The translations under genes and the position numbers were made by a program. Shown here one piece after another: positions 50,351 through 59,386 of a DNA stretch of 64,000 bases. The stretch comes from Streptomyces sp. 840.1. Lineage in GTDB: Bacteria; Actinomycetota; Actinomycetes; Streptomycetales; Streptomycetaceae. Numbering within the stretch: position 1 is the stretch's first letter; every line of letters begins with the position of its first letter. Location of the stretch: contig NZ_RJUU01000001.1 of the NCBI RefSeq assembly GCF_003751445.1, positions 4,221,001 through 4,285,000 of the forward strand, written 5' to 3'. Under the pieces are notes generated by a model that did not search any database, was not told the DNA's origin, and saw only the letters and a program-made list of their open reading frames with translations.

Positions 50351-51712
50351 ATGCCGGAGAGCGGCGTCAGCCGAGCCCAGCACGAACACATAACCGACAC
50401 CGCCCCCGAGACCCGCGCCGGAACCGGCGTCGCGGCCCGGACCGGAACCGGGCTTCCCGGGGGGACCGTCACCTCTCCGCCCCGGCCGGCCGCCACGGCG
50501 GCGGCCCGGCGCACCGGACTTCTCGTCACCCTGGTACTCGGCGGCCTGACCGCGCTGCCGCCGCTGTCCATGGACATGTACCTCCCGGCGCTCCCCGCCG
50601 TCACCGACGCACTGCACGCACCCGCCTCGACCGTCCAGCTCACCCTCACCGCCTGCCTCACCGGCATGGCGCTGGGACAGGTCGTCGTCGGACCGATGAG
50701 CGACCGCTGGGGCAGGCGCCGCCCGCTGCTCCTCGGCATGATCATCTACGTCTTCGCCACCGCGCTCTGCGTGTTCGCCCCGACCGTCGAACTCCTCATC
50801 GGCTTCCGGCTGCTCCAGGGCCTCGCGGGCGCTGCGGGCATCGTCATCGCCCGTGCGGTCGTGCGTGACATGTACGACGGCATGGAGATGGCCAGGTTCT
50901 TCTCCACGCTGATGCTGATCTCCGGCGTCGCCCCGGTCATCGCCCCCGTCATCGGCGGACAGGTGCTGCGGCTCACGGACTGGCGGGGCATCTTCGCCGT
51001 CCTCACCGTGGTCGGCACCCTGCTCACCCTGGTCGTCTGGAGGTGGCTGCGGGAGACCCTGCCGCCCGGGGAACGCCACACCGGCGGCATCAAGGACGCG
51101 CTGCACACCATGCGCGGGCTGCTCGCCGACCGCGTCTTCACCGGCTACATGATCGCCGGCAGCCTCGCCTTCGCCGCCCTCTTCGCGTACGTGAGCGCCT
51201 CGCCGTTCGTCGTGCAGGAGATCTACGGCGCCTCGCCGCAGACCTTCAGCATGCTCTTCGGCATCAACTCGATCGGCCTGATCGTCGTGGGCCAGATCAA
51301 CGGCAAGATCCTCGTCGGCCGGATCAGCCTCGACAAGGCGCTCGGCTTCGGGCTCTCCGTCATCGTGCTGGCCGCGACGGCGCTGCTGCTGATGACGTCC
51401 GGGGTCTTCGGCGATGTCGGACTCGTTCCGGTGGCGTCCGGACTCTTCGTCCTGATGTCCGCGATGGGGCTCGCGATGCCCAACACCAACGCGCAGGCCC
51501 TGATGCGGACCAAGCACGCCGCCGGGTCCGCATCCGCGCTGCTCGGCACGTCGTCGTTCCTGATCGGCGCCATCGCCTCGCCGCTCGTCGGTATCGCGGG
51601 CGAGGCGACGGCCGTACCGATGGCCGTCGTGCAGCTCGTGTGCGCGGCGGGCGCGATGGTCTGCTTCCTGGCGCTGTGCCGGCCCTGGCAGCAGGTGGCC
51701 GCGAGGCCGTGA
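50351..51712 (+). CDS. Bcr/CflA-family multidrug exporter (MFS)
   Basis: The 453-residue product has about 12 membrane segments after a 50-residue disordered start. The DMYLPALPAVTDAL motif at the end of helix 1 and GQVVVGPMSDRWGRRRPLLL identify the Bcr/CflA drug:H+ antiporters. ARAVVRDMYDG is typical of helix 5. I chose ATG 50351 because GGAG lies six bases upstream; ATG 50339 is possible. It is divergent from the Gfo/Idh/MocA gene. Substrates may include bicyclomycin- or chloramphenicol-like drugs, by family only. Confidence 0.92.
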   Translation: MPESGVSRAQHEHITDTAPETRAGTGVAARTGTGLPGGTVTSPPRPAATAAARRTGLLVTLVLGGLTALPPLSMDMYLPALPAVTDALHAPASTVQLTLTACLTGMALGQVVVGPMSDRWGRRRPLLLGMIIYVFATALCVFAPTVELLIGFRLLQGLAGAAGIVIARAVVRDMYDGMEMARFFSTLMLISGVAPVIAPVIGGQVLRLTDWRGIFAVLTVVGTLLTLVVWRWLRETLPPGERHTGGIKDALHTMRGLLADRVFTGYMIAGSLAFAALFAYVSASPFVVQEIYGASPQTFSMLFGINSIGLIVVGQINGKILVGRISLDKALGFGLSVIVLAATALLLMTSGVFGDVGLVPVASGLFVLMSAMGLAMPNTNAQALMRTKHAAGSASALLGTSSFLIGAIASPLVGIAGEATAVPMAVVQLVCAAGAMVCFLALCRPWQQVAARP

Positions 51713-51794
51713 CGGCCGGCGGGCCCGGGGGAGGGCGGCGGTGACCGGCGGCGGGCCGGGCGGAGCGGGGCCGGGCTCCGCCTACACTTCCTCG

Positions 51795-52784
51795 GTGAAC
51801 GACTCCCTCCCCACCGCGGACACCCTGCGCGCGGCACTGGCCGCACTCCTCGACGGGCTGCCGCCCCGACAGGCCGCCCAGGCCGTCGACCGGCTCATCG
51901 CCAACTACCGGGGGACCACTCCCACCGGCACCCCGCTGCTCCGCGACCGCTCGGACGTCGCCGCGTACGCCGCGTACCGGATGCCCGCCACCTTCGAAGC
52001 GGTACGGTCCGCCCTGCACGCCCTGCGCGAGGCCGCCCCGGACTGGGTGCCCGCCACCCACACCGACGTCGGCGGCGGCACCGGAGCGGCGAGCTGGGCG
52101 GTCGCCGGGGCCTGGGAGGGGCCCAGGACCACCGTGCTCGACTGGGCCGAGCCCGCGCTCGCCCTCGGCCGCGAACTGGCCGGCGCCTCCGGCACCCCGG
52201 CGCTGGAAGCCGTCGGCTGGCAGCGGGCCCGGATCGGCGAGGACCTCGAACTCGACGCCGCCGACCTGGTGACCGTCTCCTACGTGCTCAACGAGCTGAC
52301 GCCGCAGGCCCGTACCGCGCTGGTGGACGCCGCGGGCCGGGCGGCGCAGGCCGTGGTGATCGTCGAACCCGGCACCCCCGACGGCTACGCCCGCGTCATC
52401 GAGGCCCGGGACCGGCTGACCGCCGCCGGGTTCACCGTCGCCGCGCCCTGCCCGCACAGCGACGCCTGCCCCATCGAGCCCGGCACGGACTGGTGCCACT
52501 TCTCGGTCCGGGTGAGCCGCTCCTCGCTGCACCGGAAGGTGAAGGGCGGCTCGCTGCCGTACGAGGACGAGAAGTTCAGCTACGTCGTCGCGACCCGGTT
52601 CGCCGTGGAGCCGGTGGCGGCCCGGGTCACGCGCCGCCCGCAGATCCGCAAGGGCCAGGTGCTGCTGGAGCTGTGCACCCGCGAGGAGGGCCTCCAGCGG
52701 GCCACGGTCACCAAGCGGCACGGCGAGCTGTACCGGGCCGCCCGGGACACCGACTGGGGCGACGCCTGGCCGCCCAACCCCTAG
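51795..52784 (+). CDS. Rsm22-like small-subunit methyltransferase
   Basis: The 329-residue protein has HTDVGGGTGAASWAVAGAWE (SAM motif I) and LVTVSYVLNELTPQARTALV. A cysteine set (PCPHSDACPIEPGTDWCHFS) matches the Fe-S cluster of mitochondrial Rsm22/METTL17. RPQIRKGQVLLELC near the end is also conserved. The family acts in small ribosomal subunit assembly. GTG 51795 is taken as the start because TACACT lies six bases upstream, giving a leaderless mRNA. It overlaps the converging dimethylargininase gene by four bases. Confidence 0.9.
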   Translation: MNDSLPTADTLRAALAALLDGLPPRQAAQAVDRLIANYRGTTPTGTPLLRDRSDVAAYAAYRMPATFEAVRSALHALREAAPDWVPATHTDVGGGTGAASWAVAGAWEGPRTTVLDWAEPALALGRELAGASGTPALEAVGWQRARIGEDLELDAADLVTVSYVLNELTPQARTALVDAAGRAAQAVVIVEPGTPDGYARVIEARDRLTAAGFTVAAPCPHSDACPIEPGTDWCHFSVRVSRSSLHRKVKGGSLPYEDEKFSYVVATRFAVEPVAARVTRRPQIRKGQVLLELCTREEGLQRATVTKRHGELYRAARDTDWGDAWPPNP

Positions 52785-53677
52785 CCGCGCAGCTCCTGGG
52801 TGCAGCACTTCACGCTGCCGCCGCCCTTGAGCAGCTCGCTCAGGTCCATCGGCACCGGCTCGAAGCCGCGTGCCCGCAGCGGGTCGAACAGGCCCGTGGC
52901 GGCCTGCGGCAGCAGCACGTTGCGGCCGTCGCTCACCGCGTTCAGCCCGAGCGCGGCGGCGTCCGCCTCCTCGGCGATCAGCGCGTCGGGGAAGAGCCGG
53001 GCCAGCACCGCCCGGCTGCCCGGTGAGAAGGCGGCCGGGTAGTACATGATCTCGTCGGCCGCCTCGTCGAGCACGCTCAGTGCCGTGTCCAGGTGGTAGT
53101 AGCGCGGATCGACCAGGTCGAGGCCGATCACCGGCCGCCCGAAGAACTCCTGGGCCTCGTCGTGCGAGAGCGGACTGGACCGGAAACCGCGCCCGGCCAG
53201 CAGGTACGAGGACGTCACCGCGAAGTCGCCCTCGCCCTCGTTGACGTGGTCGGGCTCGTGGATCTCCGCGAAGCCGTGCTCGCTGAACCAGTCGCGGTGG
53301 GCGGCCGCCTCGGCGAACCTTTCCTGGTACGCGAACCGGGCGCCCAGCACCCGGCCGTCGACCACGGTGGCCCCGTTCGCGGCGAAGACCATGTCGGGCA
53401 GCTCGGGGTGGGGCGTGAGCAGCTCGACGGTGTGGCCGAGGGCGCGGTAGCGGTCGCGCAGGTCCTCCCACTGGGTCTGCGCCAGCGGGAGGTCCACCGG
53501 CTTGGTGGGGTCCATCCACGGGTTGATGGAGTAGGTCACCCTGAAGTGGGCCGGGGCGCACATCAGGTAGCGGCGGGGTGTGGCTTCACGAGGCAACGAG
53601 GGCTCCTCACGAATCGTCGCGGCGGCATTGGTGGCCGCTGCGGCCGGTGCGTCGCACGGGTGTGTGCGTGTGCCCAT
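52781..53677 (-). CDS. ddaH: Dimethylargininase / amidinotransferase-family hydrolase
   Basis: The 298-residue protein reads YLMCAPAHFRVTYSINPWMD, LPDMVFAANGATVV, DHVNEGEGDFAV, RYYHLDTALSVLD (catalytic His) and ends GGGSVKCCTQELRG, where Cys291 or Cys292 is the nucleophile. This is the actinobacterial dimethylarginine dimethylaminohydrolase group of the guanidino-modifying superfamily. It should release citrulline and dimethylamine. The first about 38 residues (MGTRTHPCDAPAAAATNAAA...) are atypical and the start is uncertain. No ornithine aminotransferase or Lrp regulator is adjacent. Confidence 0.88.
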   Translation of the reverse strand: MGTRTHPCDAPAAAATNAAATIREEPSLPREATPRRYLMCAPAHFRVTYSINPWMDPTKPVDLPLAQTQWEDLRDRYRALGHTVELLTPHPELPDMVFAANGATVVDGRVLGARFAYQERFAEAAAHRDWFSEHGFAEIHEPDHVNEGEGDFAVTSSYLLAGRGFRSSPLSHDEAQEFFGRPVIGLDLVDPRYYHLDTALSVLDEAADEIMYYPAAFSPGSRAVLARLFPDALIAEEADAAALGLNAVSDGRNVLLPQAATGLFDPLRARGFEPVPMDLSELLKGGGSVKCCTQELRG

Positions 53678-53952
53678 GGTGCGCCGTCCGGGCCCCGTCG
53701 CACAGTGAACCGATCGGGTGGTTCCCGAGGAGTACCGGCCCGCAGATCACCCCGGAAGGCCTTGTCGCCATGCTCACCCACGACCGGCTGCTGGGGGCTC
53801 TGCCCCTGAACCGCATCCGTCATTTCATGACAAGAGGTGTGATAGTGCTCACCCCGTGTCGCTGATCCGCGCACCCCGCTTCCGGAGTCTGGCCACCCGA
53901 GGCGCAGGATGGTGGGACGATGGGCAGGGGCAACGCAGAGGTAAGGGGATAG

Positions 53953-54699
53953 ATGGGCGCCGATTTCGGCCGTAGTCGCGGCTCAGAGAGCAAGTTTTCC
54001 CACTGGCTGCGCCGACGACCCAAACCGCAGCAGAGCGAGGTCGACGACACCGCACGGGAGGCACTGCTCCTGGCTGTCGCCGAGGCCGGAATGCCGATCG
54101 CACCCGCGGCCCATCCGGTGGGATACCGATGTTCCTGCGAACGCATGGGCTGTCCCACCCCCGCCAGGCACCCGATCTCGTTCGCCTGGCAGACGCAGTC
54201 CACCACCGACCGGTCGCAGATCGAGCGCTGGGCCGCCAGCCAGCCGCAGGCGAACTTCATCACGGCGACCGGCATGATCCACGACGTGCTCGACGTCCCG
54301 CTGTCGGCGGGTGAGCAGGCGCTGGAACGGCTGCTCGCCGCCGAGATCGAGGTGGGCCCGGTGGCCCGGTCCGGCGACGACCGGATGCTCTTCTTCACGG
54401 CGACGCGGGGCACGCCGGAGGACGAGGACGAGTGGTGGCCGTGCGAGCTGGACTGCCACCCCGAGACGATGGACGAGCACCCCGGGCTGCGCTGGCACTG
54501 CCGCGGCAGCTACGTGCTCCTGCCGCCGGCGCGGCTGCCGGGCGAGCTGGACGTGCGGTGGGTGCGGGGGCCGGAGAATCCGCTGCCGGACCCGTTGACA
54601 CTGCTGGAGACGTTGACGGACGCGTGCGCGAGGTTCGTGGGGTCGGCGGAGCAGAGCGATGTCGATCACGAGTCCGTGGCGTGGCCGCTCAGCCGCTAG
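53953..54699 (+). CDS. Primase-polymerase-like (AEP) protein
   Basis: The 248-residue product resembles the N-terminal prim-pol domain of actinobacterial bifunctional DNA primase/polymerases. It has AGMPIAPAAHPVGYRCSCER, a Cys cluster (CSCERMGCPTPARHP), ANFITATGMIHDVLDVPLSA with the hhhDhhD-type acidic motif, and LRWHCRGSYVLLPPARLP. The helicase-like C-terminal part is absent, so it is a stand-alone single domain. The ATG has AAGGGGA upstream. Activity on DNA is not assured; many such streptomycete proteins are untested. The 275 bases upstream (53678-53952) hold no clear gene. Confidence 0.82.
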   Translation: MGADFGRSRGSESKFSHWLRRRPKPQQSEVDDTAREALLLAVAEAGMPIAPAAHPVGYRCSCERMGCPTPARHPISFAWQTQSTTDRSQIERWAASQPQANFITATGMIHDVLDVPLSAGEQALERLLAAEIEVGPVARSGDDRMLFFTATRGTPEDEDEWWPCELDCHPETMDEHPGLRWHCRGSYVLLPPARLPGELDVRWVRGPENPLPDPLTLLETLTDACARFVGSAEQSDVDHESVAWPLSR

Positions 54700-54744
54700 G
54701 CGGGTGAGCGGCTGGGCCGGGGGCGGCCCGGGGGCCGGTTCCGT

Positions 54745-54840
54745 CCTCAAGCGCCGGACGGGCTGAAAGGACGCCCTCAAGCGCCGGGCGGGCTTGGTTT
54801 TGGCCGGGCTGATAGGACGCCCTCAAGCGCCGGGCGGGCT
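54745..54840 (+). repeat. Three copies of a CCTCAAGCGCCGG repeat
   Basis: A 20-base unit, CCTCAAGCGCCGGRCGGGCT, occurs at 54745-54764, 54775-54794 and 54821-54840 in the same orientation. Each is a small imperfect inverted repeat (AGCGCC.GGCGGGCTT). This family is scattered in Streptomyces intergenic regions. Here it lies between two converging genes and may end transcription. Confidence 0.8.
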
Positions 54841-54862
54841 TGATCTGGCTCTTGTCAGGAGC

Positions 54863-55855
54863 TCAGGAGCCCTTGGCCGAGGTCAGGCCCGGGAGGCGGT
54901 TCAGTACGGTTACCTTGCCCGTGCCGGCGCCCTTCTTCGGGACGTAGGCCAGCTGGCTGGAGACCCGCTCCTTCGTGAGGGTGCTCTTCACCTCGCCGGA
55001 CAGCAGCGCCTGGACGTCCGGGCTGACCGTCGGGCGCAGGCCCTTCGCCGCGGTCTGGCGTTCGAAGTGCTTGCTGCTGAAGAAGACCAGCGCCCCGCCG
55101 TCCTCGGTCTCCAGGCCGAGCGGTCCGAACGCGCCGCTGACCAGCGGCTGGTCGATGTACTGGTACGAGAAACCGGCCCGCCGGGTGTTCTGGCGCGTGG
55201 TGCGCCAGAGCGAGGTGGAGGCGCCGGGGGAGAAGACGTCCGGGGCGCCCTTCTGCAGGTAGCCCGTGTACTGCCTGCTCAACTCCTGCGGGGCGACCGC
55301 CAGTTGGGTGCTGTCCGCCGGGACCGGCTTGGCCCGGCCGTCGTCGTCCTTCGCGAACCCGGGCAGCCGCGACGGGGCGACGACCGACAGGTAGACGGCC
55401 TTCCACCCCGCGTCGGGGCCGGACCTGGTGAAGACGACCAGCCAGCGGGTGTCCAGCTTGCCGCTGTCCTGGTCCCGGTTGGAGTCGGTGTTCGCGACGA
55501 ACCACCTCGGCCAGCCCGCCTTCTTGGGGATGACGTAGTTCGCGTCGGTCAGCTCCAGCGGCCGGTGGTTCGCGTTGCCGGCCGGGCTGTTCTTGTGCCG
55601 GGCCGTCAGGCCCGCCTGGTTGATCGCCCCGAGCGAGCCGCCGATCTCGTCGGCGTCCAGCGCCGGATCGTAGGCCTTGTCCGCCGCGTTGTACGCGGCG
55701 GTGAAGGTCTTCAGGGCCTGCGCGGCCTCAGACTCCGTCGCCGCCGGCACGACTTCCAGCTCGCCGTGCACCGTCACGCATCCGCTCGCCGTCATGCTCA
55801 GCACCGTCGCCGCCGCGAGCCCCGTCGCCAGCCGAACCGGCCTCAGACTTCTCAT
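54863..55855 (-). CDS. Putative lipoprotein downstream of efeU
   Basis: The 330-residue product has a lipoprotein signal (VRLATGLAAATVLSMTASGC) with the Cys at 26. The body has WPRWFVANTDSNRDQDSGKL, TRWLVVFTRSGPDAGWKAVY and QLAYVPKKGAGTGKVTVLNR, with no recognised domain except resemblance to other streptomycete lipoproteins. Its start lies 128 bases inside the end of efeU in another frame. No later start would keep the signal peptide. It may be an extracellular helper of iron uptake, but this rests only on position. Confidence 0.8.
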   Translation of the reverse strand: MRSLRPVRLATGLAAATVLSMTASGCVTVHGELEVVPAATESEAAQALKTFTAAYNAADKAYDPALDADEIGGSLGAINQAGLTARHKNSPAGNANHRPLELTDANYVIPKKAGWPRWFVANTDSNRDQDSGKLDTRWLVVFTRSGPDAGWKAVYLSVVAPSRLPGFAKDDDGRAKPVPADSTQLAVAPQELSRQYTGYLQKGAPDVFSPGASTSLWRTTRQNTRRAGFSYQYIDQPLVSGAFGPLGLETEDGGALVFFSSKHFERQTAAKGLRPTVSPDVQALLSGEVKSTLTKERVSSQLAYVPKKGAGTGKVTVLNRLPGLTSAKGS

Positions 55856-56699
55856 CCGTTGCTTTCTGCGCCTTCTGATCCGTCGCCCCCACTGACCGTG
55901 CGAACCCTACCGGGGCGAGGAAGAGCGCGAGCGTGGGGATCAGGTACAGCGCCCACACCGTGATCTGGAGAACCGTCGGATCGGGCTGGAAGTTGAAGGT
56001 GCCCTTCAGCAGCGTGCCGTACCAGCTGTCCGGCGGGATCGTGGCGCTGATGTCGAACGCCCGGTTCTGCAGACCGCCCAGGAACTCGGCCTCCTGCAGG
56101 TCGTGCACCCCGTAGGCGAGGACGCCCGCCGCGACGACCACCAGCATGCCGCCGGTCCAGGTGAAGAACTTCGCCAGGTTGATCTTCAGCGCGCCCCGGT
56201 AGAACAGCCACCCCAGCACCACGGCGGCGGCGATGCCCAGCACCGCGCCGATCATCGGATGCCAGCCGTCGTCCGCCGCGTGCACCGCGCGCCACACGAA
56301 CAGCGAGGTCTCAAGTCCCTCCCGGCCCACCGCGAGCAGCGCCGTGGCGACGAGGGCGCCGGTGCCCATCGCGAGCGCCGCGTCGAGCTTGCCGTGCAGC
56401 TCCGCCTTCAGGTGCCGGGCGGTGCGCCGCATCCAGAAGACCATCCAGGTGACCAGGCCGACCGAGAGGATCGACAGCGAGCCGCCGAGCGCCTCCTGCG
56501 CCTTGAACGTCATCTCCTGGGAGCCGAATTCGAGCCCCGCGCCGAACGCCAGGCTGACGACGACCGCGATGCCGACGCCGACCCAGATGGGCTTCAGCCT
56601 GTTCCGGTTTCCGGTCTTCACCAGGTAGGCGATGAGAATGCAGACGACCAGGCTGGCCTCAAGGCCCTCGCGCAGGCCGATCAGGAAGTTACTGAACAC
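55728..56699 (-). CDS. efeU: EfeU/FTR1-type iron permease
   Basis: The 323-residue protein carries two copies of the iron-binding REGLE motif: GLREGLEASLVVC near residue 11 and AVGREGLETSLFVW near 127. Seven membrane segments are predicted. It moves ferric iron produced by EfeO/EfeB across the membrane. The start is GTG 56699. The last about 42 residues are a hydrophilic DEK/Gly/Ala tail that overlaps the lipoprotein gene in another frame, longer than usual for EfeU. It is the last transport gene of an efeO-efeB-efeU run on the minus strand. Confidence 0.92.
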   Translation of the reverse strand: MFSNFLIGLREGLEASLVVCILIAYLVKTGNRNRLKPIWVGVGIAVVVSLAFGAGLEFGSQEMTFKAQEALGGSLSILSVGLVTWMVFWMRRTARHLKAELHGKLDAALAMGTGALVATALLAVGREGLETSLFVWRAVHAADDGWHPMIGAVLGIAAAVVLGWLFYRGALKINLAKFFTWTGGMLVVVAAGVLAYGVHDLQEAEFLGGLQNRAFDISATIPPDSWYGTLLKGTFNFQPDPTVLQITVWALYLIPTLALFLAPVGFARSVGATDQKAQKATDEKSEAGSAGDGARGGDGAEHDGERMRDGARRAGSRAGGDGV

Positions 56700-56738
56700 G
56701 ATTCGGGTCCCTTTCCGCTTCGGGGTACTTGAGAACGA

Positions 56739-58037
56739 CTACGAGAACAGCGTCCGGCCCCACCAGTCGTCCTTGTCGCGGACGCCCGGCGGGACGGCGA
56801 AGTGCGCCGAACCCACGTGCTGGATGTACTCGTTGAGCGCGTCGTGCGCCGCCAGGCGGCGCTGGAGCGGCACGAACGCCTCCCGGGTGTCGCGTTGGTA
56901 CGCCAGGAAGAACAGCCCGGCGTCGAGACGGCCCAGACCGTCCGTCCCGTCGGTGAAGGAGTAGCCGCGCCGCAGGATCGTCGCCCCTGCGTTGCTGTCG
57001 GGGTGCGCGAGCCGTACGTGGGCGGTCGGCAGCATCGCCTTCAGGAACGGCTCGTCGCGCTCCTTGGCCTTGCCGACCGGGGCGCCCTCGCCCTTGTCGC
57101 GGCCGAAGACGTCCTCCTGCTCCTGGAGCGGGGCGCGGTCCCAGGTCTCGATGTGCATCCGGATGCGCCGGGCCACCAGATAGGAGCCCCCGGTCATCCA
57201 GCCCGCCCGGTCCTTCCCGCCGACCCAGACGTGCTTGTCCAGGGCGGCGGTGTCGGTGCCGGAGATGTTCCGGGTGCCGTCCTTGAAGCCCATCATGTTG
57301 CGGGGGGTCTGGGCGCCGGGCGTCGTGGACGACGTCTTGCCGAAGCCCAGCTGGGACCAGCGGATCGCGGTGCGGCCCATGCCGATCCTTGCCAGGTTGC
57401 GGATGGCGTGCACCGCCACCTGCGGGTCGTCCGCGCAGGCCTGGACGCACAGATCGCCGCCGCTGCGGGCCGCGTCGAGGTTGTCGCCGGGGAACTTCGG
57501 CAGATCGACGAGCGCGTCGGGCCGCCTGTCCTCCAGGCCGAAGCGCCCCTTGGCGAACAGCGTGGGGCCGAAGCCGATGGTCAGCGTCAGCCGGGACGGC
57601 TTGAGGCCCAGCGCCTCGCCCGTGTCGTCCGGCGGGGCCTCCGCCAGACCCCCGTACGCACCGTCGCCGACCGCGTGCCCGGCCGTCATCCGCTCGGCGG
57701 CCCGGGTCCACTCCTTGAGCAGCGCGACGAGTTCGGCCCGGTCCTTCGTGGTCACGTCGAACGCGGCGAAGTGCAGCCGGTCCTGGACGGCGGTGGCGAT
57801 CCCGGCCTGGTGCGCACCGTGGAACGGCACCGCCGCCCCGCTGTCCGCGGCCGGGACCGGTGCGTCGTCGGAGCGGACCGCGGCGACCGCGCCGCCGGCC
57901 GCCACCGCGCCGAGCGCGAGTCCGGCGCCGCCCCAGCCGAGCAGCGCCCGCCGTGAGGGGGCGCCGCCGGGGCCCGGGGTGGCCGGGGACCCGGGGTCCG
58001 GGCTCTCGCCGGCCGTGTTCTGCGTGTCCTCGGACAT
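56739..58037 (-). CDS. efeB: EfeB, Tat-exported Dyp-type haem peroxidase
   Basis: The 432-residue protein has a Tat signal (SRRALLGWGGAGLALGAVAA, RR at 29-30) and a complete Dyp domain: NMMGFKDGTRNISG (GxxDG motif), TAHVRLAHPDSNAGATILRR with the proximal His, and LFFLAYQRDTREAFVPLQ. EfeB oxidises ferrous iron or acts on haem outside the membrane in the EfeUOB system. ATG 58037 lies 23 bases after efeO. Gene order efeO-efeB-efeU is consistent with one iron-controlled operon. Confidence 0.93.
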   Translation of the reverse strand: MSEDTQNTAGESPDPGSPATPGPGGAPSRRALLGWGGAGLALGAVAAGGAVAAVRSDDAPVPAADSGAAVPFHGAHQAGIATAVQDRLHFAAFDVTTKDRAELVALLKEWTRAAERMTAGHAVGDGAYGGLAEAPPDDTGEALGLKPSRLTLTIGFGPTLFAKGRFGLEDRRPDALVDLPKFPGDNLDAARSGGDLCVQACADDPQVAVHAIRNLARIGMGRTAIRWSQLGFGKTSSTTPGAQTPRNMMGFKDGTRNISGTDTAALDKHVWVGGKDRAGWMTGGSYLVARRIRMHIETWDRAPLQEQEDVFGRDKGEGAPVGKAKERDEPFLKAMLPTAHVRLAHPDSNAGATILRRGYSFTDGTDGLGRLDAGLFFLAYQRDTREAFVPLQRRLAAHDALNEYIQHVGSAHFAVPPGVRDKDDWWGRTLFS

Positions 58038-58060
58038 GCCCGGAGCCTTTCTGTGCCTCG

Positions 58061-59197
58061 TTACTTGGTGACCGCGGCGGCGAGCCTGGAGAGCGGCTCG
58101 GCCAGTGCGTTGACCGCGTCGGACAGGTCCTTGCGGTCCGCCTTGCCGACCTTCTCGTACGAGGTGAACTCGTAGGACGTCTTGTCCTTGCGGTAGGTGT
58201 CCAGCAGCTTGTTCAGCTCCGCGAACCGCTTGTCCAGGGTGGCCGACAGGGCCGCGTCGTTCTTCGAGGCGATCGGCTTCAGCAGCTCGTAGGACTTCTC
58301 GGCACCCTCGACGTTGGCCTTGAAGTCGATCAGGTCGGTGTGGCTGTAGCGCTCCTCCTCGCCGGTGACCTTGCCGGTCGCGACCTCGTCGAGGAGTTCC
58401 TTGGCGCCGTTGGCCATCGAGGTCGGGGTGATCTCCGCCGTGCCGACGCGCTTCTGCCAGTCGAGCAGGTCCTTCTGGAGGGCCGGGGCGAGTGCCTTCT
58501 CCTCGGCGCCCAGCTTCTTGTCCTGCCACAGCGCCTTCTCCAGGCGGTGCCAGCCGGTCCACTTCTGGCCGTCCTCCAGGCCGTCCGCGCGGACGTCGAC
58601 CTTCGGGTCGATGTCACCGAAGGACTCCGCGACGGGCTCGGTCCGCTCCCAGCCGAGCCGGGATTCGGCGTACGCCTTCTTGGCGGCCTCGATGTCCCCG
58701 GCGGCGACCGCGTCCGTGAAGACCTTCGCCTTGGGCAGCGTCGCGTCGGCCTGGTCCTGGACGTAGGTGCGGTAGGCGGCGACGGCCTTGTCCATCTCGG
58801 GGCTGCGCTTGGCCGCGCTGCCCCCGCTGATCTCCAGCTTCTGCCGGATGCCGTGGCCCTTCATGCCGGGCTTGCAGGCGATCTCGTACGAACCGGCCTT
58901 GATCTCCGCCGTGATGGTGGCCTTGGTGCCGGGGCCGATGTTCTCGCGCTCGGCGACGATGCGGTCGTCCGGGAACAGGACGTAGACCTCGGTGACCTTG
59001 GATCCCTTGTTCTGGACGGCCAGTTCGACGTGACCGGCCGGCAGCTTCGTCTTCGACACCTCGCAGGAGTCGTCCTTCGCGACGACCTGCACGGCGCCGT
59101 CCCCCTTGCCGTCGCTCTTCTCGGCGCAGCCCGTGACAGCGGTCAGGGCGGCCACGGTGGCGGCAGCGGTGACGACGGAGAGACGAACGGCTCGCAT
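58061..59197 (-). CDS. efeO: EfeO iron-binding lipoprotein (cupredoxin + M75)
   Basis: The 378-residue product has a lipoprotein signal ending LTAVTGC (Cys24). An N-terminal cupredoxin-like domain (DDSCEVSKTKLPAGHVELAV, YEIACKPGMKGHG) is followed by an M75 imelysin-type domain with HRLEKALW (HxxE metal motif). It captures iron for EfeU. ATG 59197 has GGAG at six bases. An iron-box-like site lies at 59251-59269. It is the first gene of the efeO-efeB-efeU run. Confidence 0.93.
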   Translation of the reverse strand: MRAVRLSVVTAAATVAALTAVTGCAEKSDGKGDGAVQVVAKDDSCEVSKTKLPAGHVELAVQNKGSKVTEVYVLFPDDRIVAERENIGPGTKATITAEIKAGSYEIACKPGMKGHGIRQKLEISGGSAAKRSPEMDKAVAAYRTYVQDQADATLPKAKVFTDAVAAGDIEAAKKAYAESRLGWERTEPVAESFGDIDPKVDVRADGLEDGQKWTGWHRLEKALWQDKKLGAEEKALAPALQKDLLDWQKRVGTAEITPTSMANGAKELLDEVATGKVTGEEERYSHTDLIDFKANVEGAEKSYELLKPIASKNDAALSATLDKRFAELNKLLDTYRKDKTSYEFTSYEKVGKADRKDLSDAVNALAEPLSRLAAAVTK

Positions 59198-59250
59198 ACG
59201 GGCTCCACATGAGGATGAAGGAAGAAGACAGAGGGACGGACCGGGACAGG

Positions 59251-59269
59251 TGAGGCGGACCTAACTTAA
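59251..59269. promoter_or_regulatory. Iron-box-like site before efeO
   Basis: Read on the minus strand, TTAAGTTAGGTCCGCCTCA matches about 13 of 19 positions of the DtxR/IdeR consensus, mostly in the left half. It lies about 55 bases upstream of efeO. DmdR/IdeR control of efeOBU is likely, but the match is weaker than at the other two sites. Confidence 0.5.
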
Positions 59270-59386
59270 CCGACCCTTACCTGACCGATACCCACCCGCG
59301 CAGTGATTCAGCTCTCACCGCGCCCGCAGGGGAACGGGGGGATCACGACCGACCCATGGGCGAGCCCGGACGAGGTAAAGAGCTGG

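Noticed and set aside
53800..53900. BldD-like box before the primase-polymerase gene
   Set aside because: AGTGCTCACC resembles the BldD motif only loosely and is too short for a call.
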